Positions 19,423 to 27,877 of a stretch of 64,000 nt of DNA are shown here, one piece after another; position 1 is the stretch's first letter, and every line of letters begins with the position of its first letter. The DNA is from Nitrobacter sp051535235 (GTDB lineage: Bacteria; Pseudomonadota; Alphaproteobacteria; Rhizobiales; Xanthobacteraceae). The DNA is taken from positions 124,001 to 188,000 of the forward strand of contig NZ_JBPPLZ010000002.1 in NCBI RefSeq assembly GCF_051535235.1, in the 5' to 3' direction. A program made the translations under genes and the position numbers. The notes beneath the pieces were generated by a model. The model saw only the letters and a program-made list of their open reading frames with translations. It searched no databases and was not told the DNA's origin.

Positions 19423-20501
19423 GGGCGGGCATCAATTTGAGCATGGCCGCGATTGCTGCGATCCTGCTTTCTCTCGGCGCGGTTGTCGATGGCCGGTCCG
19501 CGCTTGCGGCCTATCTTGTCGCGTGGATCGCGCTGAGCGCCATTCCGATCGGAGCGCTCGGCGTGCTGATGGTCAGTTATCTGGTGCGGCGCGACTGGAC
19601 TGAATCCCTGCATCCCATCCTGACGGCCGCCACCGCGACCCTACCTTTGGCCGGTGGGCTATTCGTTCCGGTCCTGGTTTTGCTCGGCTGGCTCTATCCG
19701 GCGGCATCGGACACCGCCTCTCTGCCGGCGTTCAAAGCCATTTATCTTGCGCCCTGGTTTTTTGTTACGCGGGCGGTTTTCTATTTTGTTGTATTGACGA
19801 TTTTGGGATGGCGGCTGCGCGCCGCCTGGCCCGATCGGGCTCGCATGAGCCGCGTCGCGTCCATGGGGTTGATCGTCTACGCGTTGCTGGTGTCGCTGGC
19901 CGGCGTGGATTGGCTGGAGTCGCTGGAGCCGGATTTTCATTCGTCCATCTATGGATTGCTCTATCTGAGCTTTGCTCTGACTGCCGGCATCGCCTTTGCG
20001 ATCGGTGCCGGCTTGCTGCTGGCGCGCCGTCTGGTCGGCATCAACGGCTATAGTGGACTGTTGCTGTCGACGATACTGCTTTGGGGATATCTTCACGCGA
20101 TGCAGTATATCGTGATCTGGTCCGCAAATATTCCGGACGAGGTGGTCTGGTATCTCAAGCGATCAGTTGATGGCTGGCAGTATGTGCTCGTTGTTCTTGC
20201 CATCGGTCAGTTTATCTTTCCCTTTTTCGCACTGCTCAGTGCGCGTATTCGCCGGGACCGTCGCTGGCTCGCTGGGCTGTGCGCGCTCACGCTTGCGATG
20301 CGCCTCGTCGAAGCCGCTGTGCTGATTTTTCCGGCTATCCCCGCATTGCCGGTCATCCCGGTCATGCTCATGCTGGTGCCGGCGCTGATACTGGTGAGTA
20401 CGCTTCTGCTTGTCGTTTTTGAAGCAGCGAGGACCAGAGAAGGACGGCTATTCAGCCACGCGACCGGTCCACACGAAACAGCACCGCGATCAGCAGGATG
20501 A
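19419..20501 (+). CDS. actF: Alternative complex III second NrfD-like subunit, ActF
   Basis: 360-aa polytopic membrane protein with about ten helices, read from a GTG that overlaps the actE stop. The region YLHAMQYIVIWSANIPDEVVWY is the most recognisable ActF-type segment. It is paralogous in role to ActC. The 3' end (PHETAPRSAG) overlaps the convergent sco gene by 50 bp. No separate actG-like gene is visible. Confidence 0.88.
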   Translation: MRAGINLSMAAIAAILLSLGAVVDGRSALAAYLVAWIALSAIPIGALGVLMVSYLVRRDWTESLHPILTAATATLPLAGGLFVPVLVLLGWLYPAASDTASLPAFKAIYLAPWFFVTRAVFYFVVLTILGWRLRAAWPDRARMSRVASMGLIVYALLVSLAGVDWLESLEPDFHSSIYGLLYLSFALTAGIAFAIGAGLLLARRLVGINGYSGLLLSTILLWGYLHAMQYIVIWSANIPDEVVWYLKRSVDGWQYVLVVLAIGQFIFPFFALLSARIRRDRRWLAGLCALTLAMRLVEAAVLIFPAIPALPVIPVMLMLVPALILVSTLLLVVFEAARTREGRLFSHATGPHETAPRSAG

Positions 20502-21264
20502 GGGAAATCGCGGTCACCGCGCCGGCTCCCGCCAGCACGCGCCCGATCGCAACGTTGTAAACACCTCGCGCCGGGTCGAACCCGTAGCACAACAGCCGGA
20601 TATGATCGGCAAGCGATCCGACGTGGCCCTGCGACGCGCTGACGATTGCCAGCCGCAGGTCGGAGGGCCGAAACGCGAGATCCGAAAGCATGAAGGCAAT
20701 TCGTCCTTGCGGTGTCAGTACAAAGGCGGCCGCGGGATGCGCGAACTGGTCATTGCCGCGGTCATAAACGGCTTGAAATCCGAATGCATGCAATAAGATT
20801 GCGGTGTCCTTCGGAGAAGCCCGCAGGAAATGGGTGTATTCGGCGAGAGGGCCGCCGATCCGCCCATGTTTCATGGTTGCCGCGTCTGCGGCTGTATCTT
20901 TGGCGTCGAGCCCGGCAACGAGGTAATTGAAGTCCTGACCCGGCCGAAGTCCGCTTCGATCGAGCGCATCTGCGACCGCGCCAATCGTCGGTCCGCACAA
21001 TGTCTTGCAGGTATAGTCGGCCAGAACCCAAATCGTTGGCTTTCCATTCAGCCATTGCCGTAGGGTTTTTGTCGTATCCTTTTCGTCGGTGAGTGCCAGA
21101 TCTGTCGGCAGGCGGGCATTTGGCTCAGGCGCTGCTTGCGCACGCGCTATATCCGCGCGCGACAGCGCCGCTCGCGCCGGGTCCGTTCCGCCGATCGTCA
21201 GGCCAAAACAAGCGACCATAATGGCTACGGAGAATCGCAGCGTCTGCCTGCCTGCATAAGCCAT
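20452..21264 (-). CDS. SCO1/SenC family copper chaperone
   Basis: 270-aa thioredoxin-fold protein that delivers copper to the CuA site of cytochrome oxidase. A signal peptide covers about residues 1-33. The copper site appears as YTCKTLCGPT (CXXXC) and, later, QFAHPAAAFVLTP with the third ligand His. A C-terminal membrane helix (about 242-264) is present, unlike the usual N-terminal anchor, and is seen in Sco proteins encoded with ACIII clusters. The CXXXC context lacks the usual CP-x-CP prolines. It converges on actF. Confidence 0.85.
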   Translation of the reverse strand: MAYAGRQTLRFSVAIMVACFGLTIGGTDPARAALSRADIARAQAAPEPNARLPTDLALTDEKDTTKTLRQWLNGKPTIWVLADYTCKTLCGPTIGAVADALDRSGLRPGQDFNYLVAGLDAKDTAADAATMKHGRIGGPLAEYTHFLRASPKDTAILLHAFGFQAVYDRGNDQFAHPAAAFVLTPQGRIAFMLSDLAFRPSDLRLAIVSASQGHVGSLADHIRLLCYGFDPARGVYNVAIGRVLAGAGAVTAISLILLIAVLFRVDRSRG

Positions 21265-21338
21265 TCTGTCCGGTCCGGAACGAAAAGACGCCTCGTGAAA
21301 CGCGATCGCGACTTCAGGGTTCCAGCGACCGACAGGAA

Positions 21339-21490
21339 AAGATGGCCTATCCTTGCCGTACCGTGATTGCCTGTATGGGCGACGGCGCCATGCAGATGAA
21401 TGGCCTCAATGTGATGATCACGATTTCGAAATACCGGAAGCAATGGTCGAATCCGCGCTGATCGTTCTCGTCCTCAACAATCGTCCCCTC
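21339..21490 (+). pseudogene. Fragment of a thiamine-pyrophosphate-dependent enzyme, frameshifted
   Basis: Translation gives KMAYPCRTVIACMGDGAMQM and continues with NG, then LNVMITISKYRKQWSNPR, which is the TPP/Mg-binding block (GDG-x-MQMN) of pyruvate oxidase/acetolactate-synthase-like enzymes. The frame then meets a TGA; a one-base shift restores LIVLVLNNRP, the next conserved block. Nothing recognisable as the rest of the roughly 550-aa enzyme lies on either side. I read it as a decayed remnant. Confidence 0.7.
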
Positions 21491-21695
21491 ACATCACGCT
21501 GAAGGAAGCCGTGCTCCCCGGAAAAAATTGAAGACGCCGATCCGGGATCGGAAAGGATCTGTGTGCCGAACGGTCATGCAGGCGGGACGGGCGACTGAGG
21601 TTCTCCCGCTGGACATGGTTGCGAGGGAGCATTAGCTTGAGCGGCCAGAGGGTAACTCGAGGCGCACTCGTGAACGCCCAGAGAGCGAGAATAGC
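21491..21695. other. Intergenic sequence, no gene seen
   Basis: Stretch between the TPP-enzyme remnant and the next gene. It is without a supported gene or obvious regulatory element and is probably further decayed sequence. Confidence 0.35.
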
Positions 21696-22127
21696 GTGGC
21701 CCCTCAGTGGCGGTATCAGGTTAGATTCGATGTAACCGATTCTGCTATGGCGGAGTCGATACGAAGAAACGCGCGTGAACCGGGGCTCGCCGGTCTCTTC
21801 GATGTCCTCGCAAGACATCGCGCCGTGCCGAAATGTCAGTACGACGCCTTTTCGGAGTATGTCGCTGCAGCAGAAGCGCGCGGCGTCGAGAGCTACCCGC
21901 TTTATCATTGGACCAAGACGACGATCGAAAACCCGGCAAAGAAGGAAAAATATTTGAAATCCTTTACGCTCTATGTGGACGACCGGGAAGTCTACGCCAG
22001 GGAGATCGCTGACGGTCTGGAGGCGGATCTGCAGCCGCTCGCCGCGAGCGGGCTTATTGCGCGAATCTCGAAGTATGACACGAATCCCTCAAACAATCCT
22101 CAGCCGCCACAGCGCGGATTGGCGTGA
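21696..22127 (+). CDS. Hypothetical protein
   Basis: 143-aa soluble protein read from a GTG behind a purine-rich stretch (gagagcgaga). An in-frame ATG at 21747 is an alternative start. It has no signal peptide or membrane helix and ends in a Pro/Asn-rich tail. I do not recognise a family. The opening strand pattern (RYQVRFDVTDSAMAESIRR) and balanced composition suggest a folded protein. It converges on nrdB, with 48 bp between them. Confidence 0.5.
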   Translation: MAPQWRYQVRFDVTDSAMAESIRRNAREPGLAGLFDVLARHRAVPKCQYDAFSEYVAAAEARGVESYPLYHWTKTTIENPAKKEKYLKSFTLYVDDREVYAREIADGLEADLQPLAASGLIARISKYDTNPSNNPQPPQRGLA

Positions 22128-22175
22128 ATCGATCGGCTGCAAACCATCGCGGTGGAGCAGTTTTTTCTGTCGCCT

Positions 22176-23351
22176 TCAATCCCAGGCGAGCGCGCCGCCG
22201 TTCTGATATTCGATGACGCGGGTCTCGAAAAAGTTCTTCTCCTTTTTGAGATCCATTGCCTCGCTCATCCACGGGAACGGATTGTCGGCCTCGGCGAACA
22301 CCGGCTCAAGCCCGAGTTGCGCGCAGCGCCGGTTAGCAATGAAGTGCATATAGGTCTCGCACAGCGTCGCGTTCAAACCGAGAAATCCGCGCGGCATGGT
22401 GTCCTGTCCATAGGCGGCTTCGAGTTCGGCGGCATTCTTCAGCATGGCGCGCACCTCCTCCTGGAATGGTTTGGTCCAGAGATGGGGGTTCTCGATCTTG
22501 ATCTGGTTGATGACGTCGATGCCGAAGTTCAGGTGAATGGATTCGTCGCGCAGGATGTACTGATACTGCTCGGCAATGCCGACCATCTTGTTGCGGCGGC
22601 CGAGGGAGAGAATCTGCACAAAGCCGGTATAGAACCACATGCCCTCGAACACGACGTAGAACGCGACGAGATCGCGCAAAAACGCCTGATCGGCTTCCGG
22701 CGTGCCGGTCTTGAAGTCGGGGTCGTCGAGATGCTGCGTGTACCTGAGCGCCCAGGCCGCCTTGTCGGTGATGGAGGGCACCTCGCGATACATGTTGAAC
22801 AGCTCGCCATCGTCGAGACCGAGGCTTTCGACGATGTACTGGAACGTATGGGTATGCACCGCTTCCTCAAAGGCCTGACGCAGCAGATATTGCCGGCATT
22901 CGGGGTTGGTGAGGTGGCGATAGATCGCCAGCACGATGTTGTTGGCGACGAGTGACTCGGAAGCTGCGAAGAAGCCGAGATTGCGCTTGACCATGCGCCG
23001 CTCGTCCTCGGTGAGGCCGTCCTTCGACTTCCACAGCGCAATGTCGGCCTGCATCGACACCTCGGTCGGCATCCAATGATTGTTGCAGCCTGAGAGATAC
23101 TTCTCCCACGCCCAGCGGTATTTCAGCGGCAGAAGCTGGTTGACGTCGGCGCGGGCGTTGATCATCCGCTTGTCGTCGACGCGCACCCGCGCAGCGCCGC
23201 GGTCGATTTCGCCGAGGCCGGTCGCATCGGTCAGGGTTTCCCCCGGTTTCGCGCGAGGCGATGGACCGGTCGCCGCCGTGTCGTTCGCGAGCGTTGTCGG
23301 TGGGGCAGGTGGCGTCGGCGCGGAAGGAGAGATGTCGGACCAGTCGAGCAT
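22176..23351 (-). CDS. nrdB: Ribonucleoside-diphosphate reductase beta subunit, class Ic-like (Phe at radical Tyr position)
   Basis: 391-aa R2 protein supplying the oxidant for NrdA. Inferred metal ligands are E132, E163, H166, E236, E270 and H273 (ESLVANN, FEEAVHTHTF, FEGMWFYTGF, LRDESIHLNFG). The residue corresponding to E. coli Tyr122 is F170, and the first ligand is Glu rather than Asp. Both are marks of the Chlamydia-type class Ic R2, which uses a Mn(IV)/Fe(III) centre instead of a tyrosyl radical. The long stretch around ESLVANNIVLAIYRHLTNPE also resembles the chlamydial protein as I recall it. The first 50 residues are Pro/Ala-rich and variable. It lies 62 bp behind nrdA on the same strand, so it shares the cobalamin-riboswitch leader. 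Confidence 0.93.
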   Translation of the reverse strand: MLDWSDISPSAPTPPAPPTTLANDTAATGPSPRAKPGETLTDATGLGEIDRGAARVRVDDKRMINARADVNQLLPLKYRWAWEKYLSGCNNHWMPTEVSMQADIALWKSKDGLTEDERRMVKRNLGFFAASESLVANNIVLAIYRHLTNPECRQYLLRQAFEEAVHTHTFQYIVESLGLDDGELFNMYREVPSITDKAAWALRYTQHLDDPDFKTGTPEADQAFLRDLVAFYVVFEGMWFYTGFVQILSLGRRNKMVGIAEQYQYILRDESIHLNFGIDVINQIKIENPHLWTKPFQEEVRAMLKNAAELEAAYGQDTMPRGFLGLNATLCETYMHFIANRRCAQLGLEPVFAEADNPFPWMSEAMDLKKEKNFFETRVIEYQNGGALAWD

Positions 23352-23413
23352 GGTGATGTTCCCTGAATTTCCTATTGTTCGTCATGGCGTGGCTTGTTGG
23401 CCAACCAGACGGC

Positions 23414-26323
23414 TTACTGACATGCCTCGCAGGTCGGATCGTCGATGCGGCAGGCTTTCCAGCCTTCGCTCTCGACGGCGTCGGTAGCGTGGCCATTCGA
23501 TGACGCTGCCGACACCGACGCCGAGACGGCGTTGAGCTTGCCGTCGGTGCCTTTTAGCGTGGATTTCTCAACGTGCGTCGCGGAGCGCGAGCGTAGGTAG
23601 TAAGTGGTCTTGAGGCCGCGCTTCCACGCGTGACGGTAGAGCGCATCGAGCTTCTTGCCGCTCGGATTGGCGATGTAGAGGTTGAGCGACTGGGCCTGGT
23701 CGATCCACTTCTGCCGGTGCGCGGCTGCGTCGATCAGCCAGGCGGAGTCGATCTCGAAAGCGGTGGCATAGAGCGCCTTGAGATCGTCGGGGATGCGATC
23801 GATCTGGCCCACGCTGCCGTCGAAATACTTGAGGTCCGAGATCATCACCTCGTCCCACAACCCGCGCGCCTTGAGATCGCGCACGAGATGGACGTTCACC
23901 ACGGTGAAGTCGCCGGACATGTTGGATTTGACGTAGAGGTTCTGATAGGCCGGCTCGATTGACTGCGAGACGCCGCAGATGTTGGAGATGGTCGCGGTCG
24001 GCGCGATCGCCATGCAGTTCGAGTTGCGCATGCCGATTGTCAAGACGCGCTGGCGCAGCGTGTCCCAATCAAGACGGCTGGAGCGGTCGATGTCGACCGG
24101 CGCGCCGCGCGCGTCATCGACGAGCGCAAGGGAATCCAGCGGCAGGATGCCTTTCGACCAGAGCGATCCTTCGTATGAAGGATAACGGCCGCGCTCGGAG
24201 GCGAGATCGATCGAACCGGAGACCGCCCAGTACGAAATCGCCTCCATGCTTTCATCGGCGAAGGTTACGGCCTCATCCGAGGCATAGGGCAACCGCAGGA
24301 CATTGAGCGCGTCCTGAAAGCCCATGATGCCAAGCCCGACCGGGCGATGCCGCAGATTCGACGCGCGCGCTTCCGGGATGGTGTAGAAATTCACGTCCAG
24401 CACGTTGTCGAGCATGCGCATCGCGGTCTTCACCGTGCGCGCGAGGTGCTCATGGTCGAGTTCGCCGTCGTGCAGATGGTTGACGAGATTGACCGAGCCG
24501 AGATTGCACACCGCGACTTCTGTGTTCGACGTGTTGAGCGTGATCTCGGTGCAGAGGTTCGAGGAATGCACGACGCCGCAATGCTGCTGCGGCGAGCGCA
24601 GGTTGCACGGGTCCTTGAACGTGATCCAGGGGTGTCCGGTCTCGAACAGCATGGTCAGCATGCGCCGCCACAGATCGACGGCGCGGACCTGTTTGGTCAC
24701 CCGCATCTCGCCGCGCGCGGCCTTCTCTTCATAGAGGGCATAGCGTTTGGCGAAGGCCTTGCCGGTGAGGTCGTGCAGGTCCGCGGTCTCATCCGGTGAG
24801 AACAGCGTCCAGACGCCGTCCTGCTCGACCCGCTGCATGAAAAGGTCCGGCACCCAGTTCGCCGTATTCATGTCATGGGTGCGGCGACGGTCGTCGCCGG
24901 TGTTCTTGCGCAGGTCGAGAAATTCCTCGATGTCGATGTGCCAGGTTTCGAGATAGGCGCACACCGCGCCCTTGCGCTTGCCCCCCTGGTTGACGGCGAT
25001 CGCGGTGTCGTTCGCGACTTTCAGGAACGGCACCACGCCCTGGCTTTCGCCGTTGGTGCCCTTGATGTGCGCGCCGAGCCCGCGCACGCGCGTCCAGTCG
25101 TTGCCGAGTCCGCCGGCATATTTGGAGAGCAACGCGTTGTCCTTGATCGCCTTGAAGATGCCGTCGAGGTCGTCGGCGACAGTCGTGAGGAAGCACGACG
25201 AGAGCTGCGGGCGCAGCGTGCCGGCGTTGAACAGCGTCGGCGTCGAGGCCATGAAATCGAACGACGAAAGCAGGTCGTAAAAGGCGATCGCTTTCTCTTC
25301 CCGGTCGATCTCGCGGAGCGCCAGCCCGCAGGCGACGCGCATGAAGAAGGCCTGCGGCAGTTCGAAACGCGTGCCGCGAACATGCAGGAAATAGCGATCG
25401 TAAAGCGTCTGGAATCCGAGATAATCGAACTGCAGGTCGCGCTCCGGCTTCAGCGCGGCCGCAAGCCGGTCGAGGTCGAAGCGGTCGATCTCCGGATCGA
25501 GCAGCTCGTTGGCGATGCCGGTTTGCACATAGGCGCGGAAATAGTCCGCATAGCGCGCCGCCATCTCCGCCTGGGTCGCCTGTTCCGGCTGCCCGGCAAT
25601 GAAGCTCAACGCCTCGCGGCGCAGCTTGTCGAGCAACAGGCGCGCGCTGGCTTTGGCGTAGTCCGGATCGGTCTCGACCAGCGTGCGTGCCGCGAGGATC
25701 GGCGCAAGCGCCAGTTCATCCGCGCTGATGCCGTCATAGAGGTTGCGATGCGCTTCGCTCAGGATGGCCTCGGCAGCGACGCCGTCGAGACCGGCGCAGG
25801 CTTCCTCCACCACAGTGGTAAGGCGCCTGATGTCGAGAGGCGTCAACGATCCGTCGGCCGACTTCATCCGCAGCACAGGCGTCGCTGTTGTCGGGCCACC
25901 CTTCTTTGTCTTCGCCTCCTGCGCCTTTGCCCGTTCGCGTGCGCGCTCCTCCCGATAGAGCACGTAGGCGCGCGCGACCTTGTGATGTTCGCTTCGCATC
26001 AGCGCGAGTTCGGCCTGGTCCTGAATGTCCTCGATGTGGAAGGTGCGGCCCGCATCGGTGCGCCGGGTCAGGCTGGCGACGATCTGGCCGGTCAGTTCAG
26101 TGACGACATCGTGGACCCGTCGCGAGGCTGCGGCGCTGCTGCCTTCGACCGCGAGGAACGCTTTTGTCAGCGCGACCGCGATCTTCGCGGAATCGAATGG
26201 CGAAACCGATCCGTTACGCCGGATCACCTGATACGCGGGCTCACTGGACGGCGTCGCGGCCGAAGCCGAGAAAGACGGACGCACGGAACGTGCAAAGGAT
26301 GCAGCTTCAGTTGCGACGGACAT
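23414..26323 (-). CDS. nrdA: Ribonucleoside-diphosphate reductase alpha subunit
   Basis: 969-aa catalytic subunit, longer than E. coli NrdA (761 aa). The N-terminus carries an ATP-cone (YQVIRRNGSVSPFDSAKI) and, near residues 150-240, a second cone-like segment (VLRMKSADGSLTPLDIRRL). Catalytic features follow: the Cys of PQLSSCFLTT, the N-x-C-x-E triad of NLCTEITLNTS, the partner Cys in VCNLGSVNL, and the radical-path Tyr pair in LKTTYYLRS. The extreme C-terminus CEACQ has the redox-active CXXC. A cobalamin riboswitch precedes it, implying repression of this B12-independent enzyme when cobalamin is available. Confidence 0.95.
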   Translation of the reverse strand: MSVATEAASFARSVRPSFSASAATPSSEPAYQVIRRNGSVSPFDSAKIAVALTKAFLAVEGSSAAASRRVHDVVTELTGQIVASLTRRTDAGRTFHIEDIQDQAELALMRSEHHKVARAYVLYREERARERAKAQEAKTKKGGPTTATPVLRMKSADGSLTPLDIRRLTTVVEEACAGLDGVAAEAILSEAHRNLYDGISADELALAPILAARTLVETDPDYAKASARLLLDKLRREALSFIAGQPEQATQAEMAARYADYFRAYVQTGIANELLDPEIDRFDLDRLAAALKPERDLQFDYLGFQTLYDRYFLHVRGTRFELPQAFFMRVACGLALREIDREEKAIAFYDLLSSFDFMASTPTLFNAGTLRPQLSSCFLTTVADDLDGIFKAIKDNALLSKYAGGLGNDWTRVRGLGAHIKGTNGESQGVVPFLKVANDTAIAVNQGGKRKGAVCAYLETWHIDIEEFLDLRKNTGDDRRRTHDMNTANWVPDLFMQRVEQDGVWTLFSPDETADLHDLTGKAFAKRYALYEEKAARGEMRVTKQVRAVDLWRRMLTMLFETGHPWITFKDPCNLRSPQQHCGVVHSSNLCTEITLNTSNTEVAVCNLGSVNLVNHLHDGELDHEHLARTVKTAMRMLDNVLDVNFYTIPEARASNLRHRPVGLGIMGFQDALNVLRLPYASDEAVTFADESMEAISYWAVSGSIDLASERGRYPSYEGSLWSKGILPLDSLALVDDARGAPVDIDRSSRLDWDTLRQRVLTIGMRNSNCMAIAPTATISNICGVSQSIEPAYQNLYVKSNMSGDFTVVNVHLVRDLKARGLWDEVMISDLKYFDGSVGQIDRIPDDLKALYATAFEIDSAWLIDAAAHRQKWIDQAQSLNLYIANPSGKKLDALYRHAWKRGLKTTYYLRSRSATHVEKSTLKGTDGKLNAVSASVSAASSNGHATDAVESEGWKACRIDDPTCEACQ

Positions 26324-26445
26324 CGCTCAAACCCCGATTTGTTGCGAGCGGGGTCGTGCGGAGACGCGCGCAGGAAACGCCGCGGTAGGATGCGGCACCT
26401 GACAAGCGACCCGCCGGGACCCCCGCCCAGGGACGTTTTGCTGTC

Positions 26446-26630
26446 GCGGCAGGTCTCCTGGCTCGCGGGTCCCAGCGTCCGTCCGGTCTTCCCGGAACCT
26501 TGCGATCCCAGTGACAATAAATGGACTTCGGCTCGCCGCTTACAGTTGCGGGGGCAGCGCCGGCATTGCTGGGTCATGGCCCAAGCGCACCAGCTTCCCT
26601 CTTAGCTCTCGGTGTTGCGACTCGAGAGAC
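26446..26630 (-). ncRNA. Cobalamin riboswitch in the nrdAB leader
   Basis: Read on the minus strand, the B12 box AGCCAGGAGACCTGCC is at 26463-26448. Upstream in the RNA come the conserved core elements GAGGGAAGCTGGTGC and CCCCCGCAACTGTAAGCGG, then CACTGGGA and the GGGAAG-rich 3' arm. Order and spacing match the standard cobalamin aptamer. It lies about 125 nt ahead of the nrdA ATG and directly behind a promoter-like sequence. By analogy with Streptomyces nrdAB, ligand binding should turn expression off. Confidence 0.93.
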
Positions 26631-26636
26631 CGTGAC

Positions 26637-26672
26637 CACCATATCTAGTATGGTGATCGCCCTAAGTGTCAA
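26637..26672 (-). promoter_or_regulatory. Putative nrdAB promoter with overlapping palindrome (NrdR-like candidate)
   Basis: On the minus strand TTGACA (26672-26667) is followed at 16-18 nt by a TACTAGAT -10 region. The -10 region lies inside a perfect palindrome CACCATA-N5-TATGGTG at 26637-26655. The predicted transcript would begin just before the riboswitch. The palindrome resembles an NrdR box in size and position, but identification is tentative. Confidence 0.5.
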
Positions 26673-26831
26673 TACATCGTTTTCGAATCCCGACGCGGAA
26701 TATTCGCAATCCACAGCGGGACGAAACGGGCTTACCACTCGGCCCGGCTCTTGACGCTCCGGCCGTTCAGACCTTTATCTCCACGGATACGCCGCGCCCT
26801 GTGTCTCGCGGCTCAACCGCCGAGCCTGATC

Positions 26832-27500
26832 GTGAACGACTTCGTCCGACCGAACCTGACGCCCCCGAACGGGCAGAAGAAGGTGCTGCTGCATTCCTGC
26901 TGCGCGCCATGTTCCGGCGAGGTGATGGAGGCGATGCTGGCCTCGGGGATCGATTACACGATTTTTTTCTACAATCCGAACATTCATCCGCAAAAAGAAT
27001 ACCTCCTTCGCAAGGACGAAAACGTCCGTTTCGCGGAGAAGCACGGCGTGCCGTTCGTCGATGCCGATTACGACAAGGACACCTGGTTCGCGCGCGCCAA
27101 GGGAATGGAGTGGGAGCCGGAACGCGGCGCGCGGTGCACCATGTGTTTCGACATGCGCTTCGAGCGCACCGCGCTCTATGCGTACGAGCACGGTTTCCCG
27201 GTGATGACGTCTTGCCTCGGCATCTCCCGGTGGAAGAACATGGCGCAGATCAATGACTGCGGCCATCGCGCGGCCGGACGTTATGAAGGGCTGTCGTATT
27301 GGGATTTCAACTGGCGCAAGGGCGGCGGCGCGCAGCGGATGATCGAGATCAGCAAGCGCGAGGAATTCTACCAGCAGGAATATTGCGGCTGCGTCTATTC
27401 GCTGCGCGACACCAATCAACACCGCCGGGAGCAGGGCCGCCCGCCGATCGTGATCGGTACGCAATTCTACCAAAATGAGAACGATTCGGATTCGACCTGA
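26832..27500 (+). CDS. queH: Epoxyqueuosine reductase QueH (cobalamin-independent)
   Basis: 222-aa enzyme converting epoxyqueuosine to queuosine in tRNA, the non-orthologous, cobalamin-independent alternative to QueG. Family cysteine motifs are intact: LLHSCCAPCSGEV near the N-terminus, GARCTMCFDMRFERTA in the middle and EYCGCVYSLRDTN toward the end. These bind an iron-sulfur cluster and a second metal. Start codon is uncertain: the GTG at 26832 gives the usual length, while a TTG at 26751 would add 27 unlikely residues. It sits between two riboswitch-controlled B12-independent genes but has no riboswitch of its own that I can see. Confidence 0.9.
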   Translation: MNDFVRPNLTPPNGQKKVLLHSCCAPCSGEVMEAMLASGIDYTIFFYNPNIHPQKEYLLRKDENVRFAEKHGVPFVDADYDKDTWFARAKGMEWEPERGARCTMCFDMRFERTALYAYEHGFPVMTSCLGISRWKNMAQINDCGHRAAGRYEGLSYWDFNWRKGGGAQRMIEISKREEFYQQEYCGCVYSLRDTNQHRREQGRPPIVIGTQFYQNENDSDST

Positions 27501-27514
27501 TCCGCCTTGGCGGG

Positions 27515-27543
27515 TTGACGGTGCCTGCCCGCTGGCCCATAGG
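27515..27543 (+). promoter_or_regulatory. Putative metE promoter
   Basis: TTGACG at 27515-27520 and CATAGG at 27538-27543 with a 17-bp spacer, directly upstream of the riboswitch. The -35 is good, the -10 weak. Confidence 0.4.
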
Positions 27544-27552
27544 ATTGATCGT

Positions 27553-27757
27553 CGAGGTTCTCCGGGACATTCAAGCCCGGAGCTAAGAGGGAAGCCGGTG
27601 CGCTCTGGTCGATGGGCCTTCGTCCATGGATCCGGGCAATGCCGGCGCTGCCCCCGCAACTGTAAGCGGCGAGCCGTGGTCCATCAGTGTCACTGGGAGC
27701 AATCCCGGGAAGGCCGGACCGAAGCCGAGACCCGCGAGCCAGGAGACCTGCCCCGGC
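27553..27757 (+). ncRNA. Cobalamin riboswitch upstream of metE
   Basis: The conserved elements occur in order: GAGGGAAGCCGGTGC, CCCCCGCAACTGTAAGCGG, CACTGGGA, a GGGAAGGCCGG arm and the B12 box AGCCAGGAGACCTGCC ending at 27752. The core closely matches the nrdAB leader copy on the other strand. About 120 nt separate it from the metE start. Expected action is repression of metE when cobalamin is present, so that B12-dependent MetH is used. Confidence 0.94.
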
Positions 27758-27877
27758 AACATAGTCGTCCTCGGGCGGGGTGTCCCGGTGGTGCGCTTGC
27801 GGTTTTCATGGCGCGCGCCGCCAGGATTCCCATGCCGCGTCGCTAAGGCCCAGCCCCCAACACATGGGGTAAAGCCA

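Noticed and set aside
24875..26605. 576-codon open frame on the plus strand opposite nrdA
   Set aside because: It is antisense to a fully conserved NrdA. Its composition (runs of Arg, Val, Glu) is that of a GC-rich shadow frame and it resembles no family.
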